Shown: in pieces, positions 15,237-24,804 of the stretch
Layout of the letters: each line of letters begins with the position of its first letter
How positions within the stretch are numbered: position 1 is the stretch's first letter
Source of the DNA: Stenotrophomonas cyclobalanopsidis
Lineage (GTDB): Bacteria > Pseudomonadota > Gammaproteobacteria > Xanthomonadales > Xanthomonadaceae
NCBI RefSeq assembly: GCF_008710035.1
Contig: NZ_VYKI01000003.1
Coordinates: 170,513-234,512 of the forward strand
Direction of reading: 5' to 3'
Length of the DNA: 64,000 nt
The notes under the pieces: model-generated
Told to the model about the DNA's origin: nothing
Seen by the model: only the letters and a program-made list of their open reading frames with translations
The model's database searches: none
Program-made: the position numbers and the translations under genes

Positions 15237-15276
15237 AGATTCCGTTCGACCTGCGTCGAAGGAGCGCTATTGTGTC
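15237..15276. repeat. Direct repeat upstream of tRNA-Gly copy 2 (shared with 16698-16737)
   Basis: Forty bases, from AGATTCCGTTCGACC to TGTGTC, are identical at 15237-15276 and 16698-16737. Together with the tRNA this makes a 116-base identical repeat. It probably carries the tRNA promoter and marks a past duplication. Confidence 0.8.
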
Positions 15277-15366
15277 CAAATTCCTTCACGCCGTCAACAG
15301 TCTTCACCCACTGCGATCCGGGCCCCGCGCGGTGGGGTACCCTGCCCAGCCCGGACGCCTCGACCC

Positions 15367-15770
15367 ATGTTCCTGCACGGCAAATCCCTGCTGATCTCCC
15401 TGCTGCTACACCTGCTGGTGGCCGCGCTCTACTGGACGTTGATGCCGCTGGGCATGGACTGGTATCGCGACCATATCGGTTTCAGCTCGCACGGCAACAT
15501 CGGCCTGGGCTTCGCGCAGTACTACGCGTTCGTGCTGTTCCTCGGCGCGCCGCCGTTGATCGCGATACTGCGGCCCTTGGCAGCCAAATTGTTGGTGCTG
15601 GCCATCCCGCTGGCATTCGCGACCTGGACGCTGATGCACACAACCCGTTGCGCATGGTGTACTTCACCGTCGCGCCGGGCCTGCTGACACTGGCTGCGAT
15701 CGCAGCCAGCGCGCGCGTCGCTGCGCGCATCCCGGCCAGCACCATTCGCACGGAGCATAGTGATGACTGA
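15367..15770 (+). pseudogene. Frameshifted small membrane protein
   Basis: The first frame encodes three or more hydrophobic helices (LLISLLLHLLVAALYWTLMP, then YYAFVLFLGAPPLIA and LLVLAIPLAFATWTLMH) and then runs into a nonsense tail ending at 15687. The natural continuation, NPLRMVYFTVAPGLLTLAAI, lies in another frame and ends at 15770. The break falls at CACACA near 15636; removing one CA dinucleotide restores a single frame of about 134 residues. This is either a real mutation, a sequencing error or a slippage-prone switch. The intact gene would overlap the next by about eleven bases. Confidence 0.7.
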
Positions 15771-16212
15771 GCGCGGTACCCGCTTGTACTGGTTGCTGGT
15801 GGCAGTGATCTGGCTGCTGGTGATGGCCGCGCTGATTCATGCCGGTACCCAGCCCGACTACTGGATGCAGCGCGCGCTGGAACCTGGCGTCACCCTGCCC
15901 TATCCCACCAGCACGGTGGCCACGTTTTGCGTGATGGCCACAGCGGAACTGGCCGTCATGGCGCTGATCGCAAAACTGCGATGGAAGCGGTTGTGGCTGC
16001 GCCTGCTGATCGCCTTCGCGCTGTTGCTGGCCTGGTCGGCACCGTTCGCAATGGGCGCGATGCATCAGTCGCCGGTGTACGGCATGCACGTGCTGTGGCT
16101 GCTGCTGGTGGATCTGAGCCTGTTCCTGGCCCTGTGTGCGGTGTCCGTCATCAGTGCGTGGCAGGCGTTCCGCCGCCGCGCTTCCGCCGCGCGCGGACAC
16201 CCTTCACCGTGA
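15760..16212 (+). CDS. Small polytopic membrane protein
   Basis: 150 residues starting at tandem ATGs (15760 and 15763). Four hydrophobic helices are visible: LYWLLVAVIWLLVMAALIHA, then FCVMATAELAVMALIA, LRLLIAFALLLAWSAP and VLWLLLVDLSLFLALCAVSV. The tail is basic. It overlaps both neighbours (the frameshifted membrane gene and, in a GTGA junction, the next gene), so the three form an operon between tRNA-Gly copies 2 and 3. The function is unknown. Confidence 0.65.
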   Translation: MMTERGTRLYWLLVAVIWLLVMAALIHAGTQPDYWMQRALEPGVTLPYPTSTVATFCVMATAELAVMALIAKLRWKRLWLRLLIAFALLLAWSAPFAMGAMHQSPVYGMHVLWLLLVDLSLFLALCAVSVISAWQAFRRRASAARGHPSP

Positions 16213-16577
16213 GCGCAGCACGACATCATGCAGCCATCGCCACGGGCCTGATGCTCGCGGCCTGCGCGCTCGCAGTCTGCCTTTCGACCCAGCGGGTATC
16301 GAACGCGATGATGCTGCTGATGGACAGGAGCAACTTCATCCCCGAACAGTCGTCGATCTTCTTCTTCGAACCTTACGTGATCAGCGATGGTTCCTCGAAC
16401 GACTGGCTGTACGGCAAGGACCTGACCTACTACTACCACTTCACCTACCAGGCCGATGCTCCGTACCTATACACCGTGCAGAAGAACGCCTGCCGGAATT
16501 TCGACCGGGCGGACATACGGACGCGGTGCAATGTGGGCAGGGGAGCCCCTCGCACGACCATCGGCAAAAAGCACTGA
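16209..16577 (+). CDS. Putative lipoprotein or membrane-anchored protein (GTG start)
   Basis: 122 residues from GTG 16209, in a GTGA overlap with the previous stop. The N-terminal hydrophobic segment contains LMLAAC, a possible lipobox, followed by another cysteine. The exported part is aromatic-rich (FIPEQSSIFFFEPYVISDGS, then KDLTYYYHFTYQADAPYLYT) and ends in a basic tail. No family is recognised. The hairpin after the stop is shared with tRNA-Gly copy 3. Confidence 0.55.
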   Translation: MSAARHHAAIATGLMLAACALAVCLSTQRVSNAMMLLMDRSNFIPEQSSIFFFEPYVISDGSSNDWLYGKDLTYYYHFTYQADAPYLYTVQKNACRNFDRADIRTRCNVGRGAPRTTIGKKH

Positions 16578-16581
16578 CGCA

Positions 16582-16620
16582 AACGAAAAACGCCCCCTTG
16601 CGGGAGCGTTTTTCTGCAAT
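16582..16620 (-). terminator. Terminator of tRNA-Gly copy 3
   Basis: AAACGC-CCCC / TTGC / GGG-AGCGTTTTT makes a hairpin with A and T runs on both sides, so it can work in both directions. A closely similar hairpin precedes tRNA-Gly copy 4 at about 18011-18040, showing that the terminator was duplicated with the tRNA. Confidence 0.75.
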
Positions 16621-16621
16621 C

Positions 16622-16697
<76 letters not shown>

Positions 16698-16802
16698 AGA
16701 TTCCGTTCGACCTGCGTCGAAGGAGCGCTATTGTGTCGATATTGCTGCACGGCGTCAACCGGATTTTTCGGGTCGTCTGCACTGCGTCGTTCAGCTTGGC
16801 GG

Positions 16803-17909
16803 TCAGGCCCGCACGCCGCGCCGGTGGAAGTAGATCTGCTCGGCCACGCGCCGCGTCACGGCGGTGCGCAGCAGCGCGTTGAGCGGCCAGTCCTGCTGCA
16901 GATGGTCCATCGCCCAGCGCAGCAGGCGCTTGCGGCGGAAGGTCGGCGCCACCCGCCGCGCCACCTGTTCGGCGGCGGGGCCATGGCCACGCAGGTGCAG
17001 GCCGATGGCATCGCCGACCGCCCATCCATGCCGCCACGACGAGTGGATGCCGCCGGCCGACAGCGGCGAGACGATGCCGGCCGCATCCCCGGTCAGGATC
17101 AGGCGCTGGCCGGTGATCGGTCCATCCGGCAGGCCACAGGGCACCAGCCCGGCGCGGGTGGACGACGGCTGCAAGGACGGTGGGATGCCGACGATGTCGC
17201 GCACATGTTCGATGAAGCCATCGATGTCCGGCACCCGCGCCTGCGTCGGGGCATGGCGCAGGGCGAGACCGACCTGCACGCCCGTGGGATTCTGCGCGAC
17301 CCAGCCGATATAGCCCGGCGCGTAACGCTTGCTGACGAAGCAGTGCAGCGCATCGCCCTGTAGCAGCTGCAGGCCATCGAATTCGCGCTCGACGCCATAG
17401 AGGTTGTCGCGCACTTGGCCCAGGCCGGTACGCCGCGCCACGCGTGATCGCGCGCCATCGGCACCCACCAGATAGGCGCAGCGCCCTGCCCCTTCCACCT
17501 GCCAGCCATCGCCATCGGCCTCTGCATTGCTGAAGGACTGCTGCAGGCGCAGATCCACGCCGCTCGCACGCAGTTCGTCGGCCAGCCAGCGCATCAGGTT
17601 CGGGGTGTCGGTGGTGAGGAAGTAGTACCCGGGCGCGGCCAGCTGCACGCCGCGCAGGTTCGGCGCGTACAACCGGACGCGCGCGACACGCTGGACCATA
17701 TGCTCAGGCATGCGCCCCAGCCAGGTCTGCTCCATCGCCTCCTTCACCACGATGCCGGTGGTGTGCAGGCGCTCGCCGGGATCTGCCTTGCGCTCCAACA
17801 CGCAGACGCGCAGGCCGTACTGCGCTGCGGCCAACGCGCAGGCCGCACCAGCGAAACTTGCGCCGACGATGACCAGATCGTGGTCGTAGGCAGAGGACAT
17901 GTGGGGCAT
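16803..17909 (-). CDS. FAD-dependent oxidoreductase, geranylgeranyl reductase-like
   Basis: 368 residues from ATG 17909 (17900 possible). The frame extends back through tRNA-Gly copy 4, which cannot be coding. The FAD-binding N-terminus is DLVIVGASFAGAACALAAAQ (a GxxxxG-type dinucleotide fold), followed by ERKADPGERLHTTG. The second FAD motif is LTGDAAGIVSPLSAGGI near residues 273-290. This pattern is that of the geranylgeranyl reductase/UbiH-like monooxygenase family, which reduces isoprenoid chains or hydroxylates aromatic substrates. The substrate is not evident. It is a single gene lying between tRNA-Gly copies 3 and 4. Confidence 0.8.
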   Translation of the reverse strand: MPHMSSAYDHDLVIVGASFAGAACALAAAQYGLRVCVLERKADPGERLHTTGIVVKEAMEQTWLGRMPEHMVQRVARVRLYAPNLRGVQLAAPGYYFLTTDTPNLMRWLADELRASGVDLRLQQSFSNAEADGDGWQVEGAGRCAYLVGADGARSRVARRTGLGQVRDNLYGVEREFDGLQLLQGDALHCFVSKRYAPGYIGWVAQNPTGVQVGLALRHAPTQARVPDIDGFIEHVRDIVGIPPSLQPSSTRAGLVPCGLPDGPITGQRLILTGDAAGIVSPLSAGGIHSSWRHGWAVGDAIGLHLRGHGPAAEQVARRVAPTFRRKRLLRWAMDHLQQDWPLNALLRTAVTRRVAEQIYFHRRGVRA

Positions 17910-18047
17910 CGCGGCAGCACCGGTTGGAACGGTGTTGCAGCTTCGCGTGCGTGCGTGGCGGGGCGATGGGGTGGCGGTGAAGTGGGGATGAAGCGGCCGA
18001 AGACGGAAACGAAAAACGCCCCCTTGCGGGAGCGCTATTCTTGAATC

Positions 18048-18123
<76 letters not shown>

Positions 18124-18197
18124 TTGGGAGGCGAAATTCTACCTGTTCTGGGAATGGCGTCAAGCGGTTTTTTCAGGGGCTTCGCGAAGCGACCGAC

Positions 18198-18521
18198 ATG
18201 TTGTATCCATGCCGGTGTACATCCGACCGAGGCGCGAACATCAACACCGAACCAACTGAGATCTGGGTCTTCCACGGCGCAGGCGCGCGCTTCGCCGGGG
18301 GCGTCTTCGGCAATCGTGAGGCCGGCTTGTCATGGGCGGCCAAGCACGCGCTGACAGGGGTGCTCACCTGCTATCCGTTGAATGAAGGCGCGTACGACTG
18401 GGCGCTCCGATCAGGCGCCTTTACACCCAAGCGGCCAGAGCATCGCGAAGCGCATTTCATCGGCGGATTTACCTCCGCATCAATGGACCATGTGCACGTC
18501 GAAGACGGCACACCCCAGTAG
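18198..18521 (+). CDS. DUF7710-like small protein
   Basis: 107 residues. The core EIWVFHGAGARFAGGVFGNR, then LSWAAKHALTGVLTCYPLNE and GAYDWALRSGAF, is recognisable as a small family of unknown function. The true start is uncertain: the first 20 residues are unconvincing and no strong ribosome-binding site is seen. It is convergent with pgsA. Confidence 0.6.
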   Translation: MLYPCRCTSDRGANINTEPTEIWVFHGAGARFAGGVFGNREAGLSWAAKHALTGVLTCYPLNEGAYDWALRSGAFTPKRPEHREAHFIGGFTSASMDHVHVEDGTPQ

Positions 18522-18556
18522 ATCCATCCCATGCGTGGGTAGGGGCAACCGTGGGC

Positions 18557-19183
18557 TCAGTTGCCCAGCTTCTTCTGCCGCGAGCGCTCGCGCGCGGCGC
18601 GCTCGTCTTCGCGCAGGCTCGGCCAGGCCGCATGCAGGTACTGCAGGCCGGACCACAGGGTCAGCACGGCGGCGATGGCAAGGGTCCAGTCACCGATATG
18701 GAACACCGGTGGGCCCATCCAGATGTCATTGACCGGCACGTTCGGTGCCACCGAATACAGCAGGCACAGCAGCGCGACCATCTGCGCGGTGGTCTTGACC
18801 TTGCCGATCATGGCCACGCGCACCTTGGCGCGCTGGCCCAGCTCGGCCATCCACTCGCGCAGCGCCGACACGGCGATTTCGCGGCCGACGATCACCGCCG
18901 CCCAGAACGCCATCCAGGGCGTCGGGTGGCCCTGCACGATCAGGAACAGCGCCACGGCCACCATCAGCTTGTCCGCCACCGGATCGAGGAAGGCGCCGAA
19001 CGCCGATTCCAGCCTGTACCGACGTGCGATCCAGCCATCGAGCCAGTCGGTGATCGCGGCCAGGCCAAAAATCGCTGCGGACGCGAAATTGGTCCAGGTG
19101 TAGGGTAGGTAGAACACCAGCACCAGCACCGGGATCATCACGATCCGCAACAACGTCAGCCAGGTGGGCAGGGTCAACTTCAT
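18557..19183 (-). CDS. pgsA: CDP-diacylglycerol-glycerol-3-phosphate 3-phosphatidyltransferase
   Basis: 208 residues. It makes phosphatidylglycerol phosphate, the committed step to phosphatidylglycerol and cardiolipin, in the inner membrane. The CDP-alcohol phosphotransferase signature is complete: DWLDGWIARR, then GAFLDPVADK (residues 46-72). Four to six hydrophobic helices are present. It is longer than the E. coli enzyme (182) by a charged C-terminal tail (EDERAARERSRQKKLGN). It lies 17 bases after uvrC, the same order as in many gammaproteobacteria, and is the last gene of the long leftward run. Confidence 0.93.
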   Translation of the reverse strand: MKLTLPTWLTLLRIVMIPVLVLVFYLPYTWTNFASAAIFGLAAITDWLDGWIARRYRLESAFGAFLDPVADKLMVAVALFLIVQGHPTPWMAFWAAVIVGREIAVSALREWMAELGQRAKVRVAMIGKVKTTAQMVALLCLLYSVAPNVPVNDIWMGPPVFHIGDWTLAIAAVLTLWSGLQYLHAAWPSLREDERAARERSRQKKLGN

Positions 19184-19200
19184 GCGGCTTGCTTCTCTCT

Positions 19201-21045
19201 CTACTCGGCCGGGTCAGGCGTGGCCAACCCGTGCAGGTTAGCGTAGATGCGCGCAGCGAGGGCGTCATTGATGCCCTCGACCTTGGCGATTTCGGCTTCG
19301 CCAGCGGCTTTCAGGCCGACCAGGCCACCGAAATGCTTGAGCAGGCTGGCGCGCCGGCGCGGGCCGATACCGGGAATATCTTCCAGCCTGCTGGTCATCC
19401 GGGCCTTCTGGCGGCGGCCCCGATGTCCGGTGATGGCGAAGCGGTGCGCTTCGTCGCGCACCTGCTGGATGAACTGCAGCGCAGGATTGGCTGCGCCCGG
19501 GCGCAGCTCGCGGCCATCAGGCATCACCAGCGCTTCGTGGCCGGCGCGGCGCTCAACGCCCTTGGCCACGCCCACCAGCAGCACGCCTTCAACGCCCAGG
19601 TCGGCGAGGGCGGCCTGTGCCTGGGCCAGCTGGCCGGCGCCACCATCGATCAGCAGCACGTCGGGCAGCACGCCCTGCTCTTCCACGGCGCGGCGGAAGC
19701 GGCGGTCGATGGCCTGACGCATGGCCGCGTAATCATCGCCGGGCTCGATGCCACTGATGTTGTAGCGGCGGTACTGCGCGCGCACCGGCCCAGCGGCATC
19801 GAACACCACGCACGACGCCACGGTGGCTTCGCCCATGGTGTGGCTGATGTCGAAGCATTCCACCCGCTTGACCGGCTCGGCCAGTCCCAGCATTTCGCGC
19901 AGGGCTTCGCTGCGTGCGTGCTGCGCGTTGCGGCTGTTGAGTTCGGTGGCCAGGGTCAGCTGCGCATTGCGGCTGGCCAGCTCCAGGTAGCCGGCGCGTT
20001 CGCCACGCACGTTCCACTTCAGCTGCACCTTGCGCTCGGCCGAGGCCGAAAGCGCGGCCACCAGCAGGTCGGCATCGGGAATCTGCCGGTCCAGCAGGAT
20101 CTCGCGCGGCGGCTCGAATTCGATGTAGTACTGCGATACGAACGCGGCCAGCACCTCTTCCGGGCTGTCCTCGCCATTGGTGCGCGGGAAGAATGGGCGG
20201 GTGCCGAGGTTGCGTCCATCGCGGAAGGCCAGCAGCAGCACGCAGGCCTGCGAGCCGTGCATGGCCACGGCCAGCACGTCCAGGTCGGCGGCGCGGCCAT
20301 CCACGTACTGGCGGGTCTGCATGCTGCGCAGCGAAGCGATGAGGTCGCGCAGGCGCGCTGCCTTCTCGAACTCCAGCGCCTCGCTGGCGCCCTGCATCTG
20401 CTCCCCCAGCTCGCGGGTCAGCTCATCGCTCTTGCCTTCCAGAAACAGCGTGGCGCGACGCACCGATTCGGCATACTCCGGAGCCGGCACCAGGTCCACG
20501 CAGGGCGCACTGCAACGGCCGATCTGATACTGCAGGCACGGCCGCGAACGGTTGCGGAACACGCTGTCCTCGCAGCTGCGCAGCTTGAACAGCTTGTGCA
20601 TCAGGTTCAGCGTTTCGCGTACCGCAGTGACGCCCGGGTACGGCCCGAAGTAACGGCCGGGAATGGCGCGCGGGCCACGGTGCAGGGCGATGCGCGGCCA
20701 GTCCTCGCGCGTCAGCAGCACGTGCGGGTAGGTCTTGTCGTCGCGCAGGGACACGTTGTAGCGCGGCGACAGCGATTTGATCAGCTGGTTTTCCAGCAGC
20801 AGCGCTTCGCCTTCCGAGCGCGTGACGGTCACGTCCATGCGCGCGATCTGCGAAAGCATCGACATGATGCGCGCGTTCTTCGGGCTGCCGTTGAAGTAGC
20901 TGCCGACGCGGTTGCGCAGCGCGCGCGCCTTGCCCACGTACAGCAGCGTGTCGTCGGCCGCGTACATGCGGTAGACGCCGGGTGCGGTGCTCAACTGGGC
21001 CGCGAAGGCCTTGCCGTCGAAGGCCGGGGCGGTGATATCGGTCAT
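19201..21045 (-). CDS. uvrC: Excinuclease ABC subunit C
   Basis: 614 residues (E. coli 610). It makes both incisions in nucleotide excision repair. A GIY-YIG nuclease domain opens the protein (PGVYRMYAADDTLLYVGKAR, near residues 22-42). The UvrB-binding UVR domain follows near 205-240, then the RNase H-like endonuclease domain (FDISHTMGEATVASCVVFD, IDGGAGQLAQA). A C-terminal helix-hairpin-helix pair (IPGIGPRRRASLLKHFGG) ends it. The start at 21045 overlaps the previous stop by four bases. Confidence 0.96.
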   Translation of the reverse strand: MTDITAPAFDGKAFAAQLSTAPGVYRMYAADDTLLYVGKARALRNRVGSYFNGSPKNARIMSMLSQIARMDVTVTRSEGEALLLENQLIKSLSPRYNVSLRDDKTYPHVLLTREDWPRIALHRGPRAIPGRYFGPYPGVTAVRETLNLMHKLFKLRSCEDSVFRNRSRPCLQYQIGRCSAPCVDLVPAPEYAESVRRATLFLEGKSDELTRELGEQMQGASEALEFEKAARLRDLIASLRSMQTRQYVDGRAADLDVLAVAMHGSQACVLLLAFRDGRNLGTRPFFPRTNGEDSPEEVLAAFVSQYYIEFEPPREILLDRQIPDADLLVAALSASAERKVQLKWNVRGERAGYLELASRNAQLTLATELNSRNAQHARSEALREMLGLAEPVKRVECFDISHTMGEATVASCVVFDAAGPVRAQYRRYNISGIEPGDDYAAMRQAIDRRFRRAVEEQGVLPDVLLIDGGAGQLAQAQAALADLGVEGVLLVGVAKGVERRAGHEALVMPDGRELRPGAANPALQFIQQVRDEAHRFAITGHRGRRQKARMTSRLEDIPGIGPRRRASLLKHFGGLVGLKAAGEAEIAKVEGINDALAARIYANLHGLATPDPAE

Positions 21046-22454
21046 TCGCTGATCGGCACTTCGCTGAGCACGCCGCTGTCGGGGTCGAAACGCAGCACCG
21101 CGTGCGCGTCGGTCTCGGCGATCCACACCGCGCCGGCACCCACGGCCAGGCCGGCCGGTCCGTGCAGGCGACGCGGCAGCGGCTGGGTGACCAGGTCACC
21201 GCCACCCAGACGCAGCGTGCGCAGGCGACCGTTGCCGGTGTCGGCGATCCACAGCACGGGTGCGTCCGGGCTCAATGCAATGGCCTGCGGATACTGCAGG
21301 CTGGCCTGACCGCGCGGGCCATCGTCGGCGCCGAAGCGCCAGGCGCCCTGCCCGACCAGGGTCTGCACGAGGTCACCGCGCAGCTGCACCGCACGGATCG
21401 ACGAGCCCAGCGCATCGGCCACGTACAGCACCTGCTGCACCACCGCCAGGCCCGTGGGCTGGGCGAAGGCGGCCATGTGGCCACTGCCGTCGCGCTCGTC
21501 GTTGGCACCGCTGCCTGCGCGCCATTGCAGGCTGCGCAGGCCGAGGTGGAAGCTCCACAGGCGGTTGTCGCCAGCCATGGCGATATGGAGCTGGTTGTCG
21601 GCGATCGCCAGGCCGACCGGATTGTCCAGTGCCACCTGCCGCGCCTGCGCCACCGGCCCTTCGACCGGTGTGCCGGGGCGGCCGTTGCCGCACAGCGTGT
21701 CGACCTGGCCGGTCGAGAGGTTGATGCGGCGCACCGCGTGGTTGCCGGTATCGGCCACGTACAGCGACTCGCGCTCGAGCACCAGCCCCTGCGGGCGGTG
21801 GAACGCGGCTTCGGCCAGGTTGCCATCCATGAAATCAGCAGTACCCAGCCCGAACTGGCGCAGCACGCGCCCGCCGTGGCTGCACTCGAGGATGCGATGG
21901 CGCCCGCTGTCGGCGATGTACAGGCGGTCCCGGTTGACCGCCAGGCCGGCCGGGAAACGCAGCGGATGCGGCAGTTCGGGATGCAGCTCGCTGCCCCCGC
22001 GCGACGGCGCCGGCGGCGCGCCTTCGCAGAGATCGTTCAGGGCGCGTTCCAGCTCACCGGGTGCGCTCAGGCCCACCAGCCGCTGCTGTTCGCGCCCCTG
22101 CGCGTCGAGCAGGATGACGGTCGGCCAGGCCGTGACGCCGAAGCGGCGCCAGCCGTCCCAGTCGGCATCGAGCAGCGCCGGCATCGACAGCCCCTGCCTG
22201 CGCAGCAGCTTCAGCGCAGCGCCGGCGTCGCGTTCGAAATCGAAGCGCGGCACATGCAGCACCAACGGCTGCAGGCGGCCTGGGTTGCGTGACAGCCATT
22301 GGCCGAACTCGGCCAGCCGCTGCATGCTCCAGGCCGATGCGGCATTGACGAACAGCAGCGCGACCGGCCGACCGCGAAGTTCGGTCAGGGTGCAGGGGGC
22401 GGCGTTGAGCCAGGTAGCAAACTCGGGCAGGTCCTGGACGGGCTGTGCATTCAT
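21042..22454 (-). CDS. Thioredoxin-like/NHL-repeat protein lacking the CxxC pair
   Basis: 470 residues. Residues 1-145 have a thioredoxin-like layout (RGRPVALLFVNAASAWSMQR, cis-Pro region VTAWPTVILL). The usual WCxxC is replaced by SAWSM, so disulfide chemistry is not expected. Residues 160-470 contain about five NHL repeats (LAVNRDRLYIADSGRHRILE, LYVADTGNHAVRRI, LWIADTGNGRLRTL), forming a beta-propeller. The architecture resembles NHLRC2. It has no signal peptide, so it is probably cytoplasmic. Coupled by ATGA overlaps to the phosphatase upstream and uvrC downstream. The role is unknown. Confidence 0.8.
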   Translation of the reverse strand: MNAQPVQDLPEFATWLNAAPCTLTELRGRPVALLFVNAASAWSMQRLAEFGQWLSRNPGRLQPLVLHVPRFDFERDAGAALKLLRRQGLSMPALLDADWDGWRRFGVTAWPTVILLDAQGREQQRLVGLSAPGELERALNDLCEGAPPAPSRGGSELHPELPHPLRFPAGLAVNRDRLYIADSGRHRILECSHGGRVLRQFGLGTADFMDGNLAEAAFHRPQGLVLERESLYVADTGNHAVRRINLSTGQVDTLCGNGRPGTPVEGPVAQARQVALDNPVGLAIADNQLHIAMAGDNRLWSFHLGLRSLQWRAGSGANDERDGSGHMAAFAQPTGLAVVQQVLYVADALGSSIRAVQLRGDLVQTLVGQGAWRFGADDGPRGQASLQYPQAIALSPDAPVLWIADTGNGRLRTLRLGGGDLVTQPLPRRLHGPAGLAVGAGAVWIAETDAHAVLRFDPDSGVLSEVPISE

Positions 22455-22939
22455 GGCCTGATTATGCCGGACTCGGCGTCATGCAACAGTCGTGCCACGG
22501 TCCGTTCCGCGGCCTGGTCGACCATCGACCAGACCTGCTCGAAGTGATCCTGGCCGCCGGTGTAGGGGTCGGGGATGGCCTGCACGCCCTGCCCGCCCGA
22601 CCACGGCAGGTACAGCGACAGGCGCCCGAGCTGGGGGTGCGTGGCCAGCCGCGCGGCGTCGCGCAGGTTGGCCTCGTCGGCGCAGAGGATCCAGTCGAAG
22701 CGTTCGAAGTCGCGCGCCTGCAGCTGACGCGCGCGCAGGCCGCCGATATCTACGCCATGACGGGCGGCGCAGGCGATGGCGCGGCGGTCAGGTGCTTCGC
22801 CCACGTGCCAGTCGCCGGTGCCGGCCGAGTCGACCTGCACCCGGTCGGCCAGCGGCGAGGCCTGCAATCGGGCACGCAGGGCGCCCTCGGCCATCGGCGA
22901 GCGGCAAATGTTGCCCAGGCAGACGACCAGCAGGTTCAT
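22451..22939 (-). CDS. Low-molecular-weight protein tyrosine phosphatase
   Basis: 162 residues. The P-loop CLGNICRS starts at Cys7 (C-x5-R-S), and the general acid lies in DPYTGG near residue 124. It removes phosphate from tyrosine; bacterial members often control exopolysaccharide kinases. No partner kinase gene is in the window. It overlaps kdsB and the NHL-protein gene by four bases each. Confidence 0.9.
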   Translation of the reverse strand: MNLLVVCLGNICRSPMAEGALRARLQASPLADRVQVDSAGTGDWHVGEAPDRRAIACAARHGVDIGGLRARQLQARDFERFDWILCADEANLRDAARLATHPQLGRLSLYLPWSGGQGVQAIPDPYTGGQDHFEQVWSMVDQAAERTVARLLHDAESGIIRP

Positions 22940-23709
22940 CGCGCGGCCATGGACTGCAGCAGGACTTCGGCACGGGCCAGGTCCTCGGGCGTGTCGATGC
23001 CCGGCGGGAAGGCTTCGGGCGAGATCGCCACGCTGATCGGGAAACCGGCTTCGAGCACGCGCAGCTGTTCCAGTGCCTCGACCTGCTCCAGCTGGCCCGG
23101 CGGCATCGCCGCGAACTGCTGCAGGAAGCCGGCGCGATAGCCGTAGATGCCGATATGGCGCAGCCAGCGATGGCCTTCCGGCAAGGCCTCTCGGTTGCGT
23201 GCGAAGCCATCGCGGTGCCAGGCGATCGGCGCGCGGCTGAAATACATCGCCTCGTTGCGTACGTTGCGCACCAGCTTGACCACGTTCGGGTCGAACAGGG
23301 TCTCGGCATCCTCGACGGGGGTGGCCAGGGTCGACATCGGCGCATCGCCCTCGACCAGCGCCTGCGCGACGGCACGGATGCCGGCCGCCGGGGCGAACGG
23401 TTCATCACCCTGCAGGTTGACCACCACGGTCTCGTCGGACCAGCCGGCGATGCGCGCGCATTCGGCCAGGCGGTCGGTGCCGGAGGCGTGGCTGACCGCG
23501 GTCATGGCCACCTTCACCTCGGCGAGGCCATCCAGGGCGTCGGCGATGCGGCTGTCATCGGTGGCCACCCAGACCTCGCGGGCGCCGGCCAGCAGCGCGC
23601 GACGTGCCACGTGCAGCACCAGCGGCTCACCCCCCAGCGGGCGGAGCGGCTTGCCCGGCAGCCGAGAGGCGGCATGGCGGGCCGGAATGGCGACAACGAA
23701 TTCAGTCAT
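22936..23709 (-). CDS. kdsB: 3-deoxy-manno-octulosonate cytidylyltransferase
   Basis: 257 residues from ATG 23709 ([20 protein letters not shown]); an earlier in-frame ATG at 23769 gives an unlikely extension. It activates Kdo with CTP for LPS inner-core synthesis in the cytoplasm. The nucleotide-binding motif [14 protein letters not shown] is at the N-terminus, and NLQGDEPF near residue 98 binds metal. It is separated from lpxK by 75 bases and followed by the phosphatase gene in an ATGA overlap. Confidence 0.95.
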   Translation of the reverse strand: MTEFVVAIPARHAASRLPGKPLRPLGGEPLVLHVARRALLAGAREVWVATDDSRIADALDGLAEVKVAMTAVSHASGTDRLAECARIAGWSDETVVVNLQGDEPFAPAAGIRAVAQALVEGDAPMSTLATPVEDAETLFDPNVVKLVRNVRNEAMYFSRAPIAWHRDGFARNREALPEGHRWLRHIGIYGYRAGFLQQFAAMPPGQLEQVEALEQLRVLEAGFPISVAISPEAFPPGIDTPEDLARAEVLLQSMAAR

Positions 23710-23784
23710 GCGGGCGGTACTCGGCAGGCGCGATACAACGGGAATGCGGCCGGCGGCGGGCGATTGCAAGCGCCGCGCGGCCGC

Positions 23785-24804
23785 TCAGTTCGGGCGCAGC
23801 TTGTCCAGGCGGTCGGTCAGCGCCACCCAGAAGGCGGCCGGCAGTTCGGCGCGCAGCGGCACCGCGTAATGCCAGTCGTTACCGAAGGCGCGGCACTTCA
23901 CCGCGTCCTTCTCGGTCATCAGCACCGGCAGCTGGCTGCCGAAGGACAGGTCCTGCGGCTGGTAGACCTGGTGGTCGGCGAAGGCATGGGGCACCACGCC
24001 GATGCCGCGCGCACGCAGCATGGCGAAGAAGCGCTGCGGGTTGGCGATGCCGGCCACGGCATGCACGCGCTGGCCCGCGAAGTAGGCCAGCGGGCGCGGA
24101 CGCCCACCCGGCAGTGGCTGCGCGCTGTCGATGTGCAGGGCCATCGGCCACTGGCCGAAACCGCAGGCCTGGGCGGCGGTGGCTTCATCGGCCTGGCCGA
24201 GGTTGACCACGCGGAAGTCACATTCGTCGGCACGACTGACCGGCTCGCGCAACGGCCCGGCGGGAATCATCCGGCCATTGCCGTAGCGGCGCTGCGCATC
24301 GATGACCTCGATTTCGATGTCGCGCTGCAGCCGGTAGTGCTGCAGGCCGTCATCGCAGACGATGACATCGCAGCCGGCCGCGATCAGTGCCTTGCCGGCC
24401 GCCACGCGGTCGCTGTCCACGCGCACCGGCACGCCGGTCTTCCACGCGATCAGCACCGGTTCGTCACCGCCCAGCGCGGTGGACGTATCGGCCTCGACCC
24501 AGCGCGCCTTGTCCGCTTCCTCGCGACCATAACCACGGCTGGCCACGCCCGGCTTCCAGCCGGCCGCGCGCAGGCGCTCGACCAGGGCGATGGTCAGTGG
24601 CGTCTTGCCGGTACCACCGGCGGTGATGTTGCCGACCACGATGACCGGCACCGGCAGCGCATGCCGCTTGAACCAGCCCTTGCGGTACAGCCGCCGGCGC
24701 AGCGCGGCCACGCCGGCATAGACCGGCGCCAGCAGCCGCATCGGCAATGGAACCGGGCTGCCGTCGTACCAGTACGGTGGGGTCTGGGTACCCTTGCCTG
24801 CCAT
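23785..24804 (-). CDS. lpxK: Tetraacyldisaccharide 4'-kinase
   Basis: 339 residues. It phosphorylates the lipid A disaccharide precursor at the 4' position on the inner membrane. The P-loop is [13 protein letters not shown] near residues 58-70; [10 protein letters not shown] and [10 protein letters not shown] follow, as in the family. A hydrophobic N-terminal segment ([17 protein letters not shown]) is the membrane anchor. The start overlaps the msbA stop by one base. Confidence 0.95.
   Translation of the reverse strand: MAGKGTQTPPYWYDGSPVPLPMRLLAPVYAGVAALRRRLYRKGWFKRHALPVPVIVVGNITAGGTGKTPLTIALVERLRAAGWKPGVASRGYGREEADKARWVEADTSTALGGDEPVLIAWKTGVPVRVDSDRVAAGKALIAAGCDVIVCDDGLQHYRLQRDIEIEVIDAQRRYGNGRMIPAGPLREPVSRADECDFRVVNLGQADEATAAQACGFGQWPMALHIDSAQPLPGGRPRPLAYFAGQRVHAVAGIANPQRFFAMLRARGIGVVPHAFADHQVYQPQDLSFGSQLPVLMTEKDAVKCRAFGNDWHYAVPLRAELPAAFWVALTDRLDKLRPN

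Noticed and set aside
19189..21309. Plus-strand ORF of 706 codons opposite uvrC
   Set aside because: High-GC shadow; uvrC is unmistakable on the other strand.
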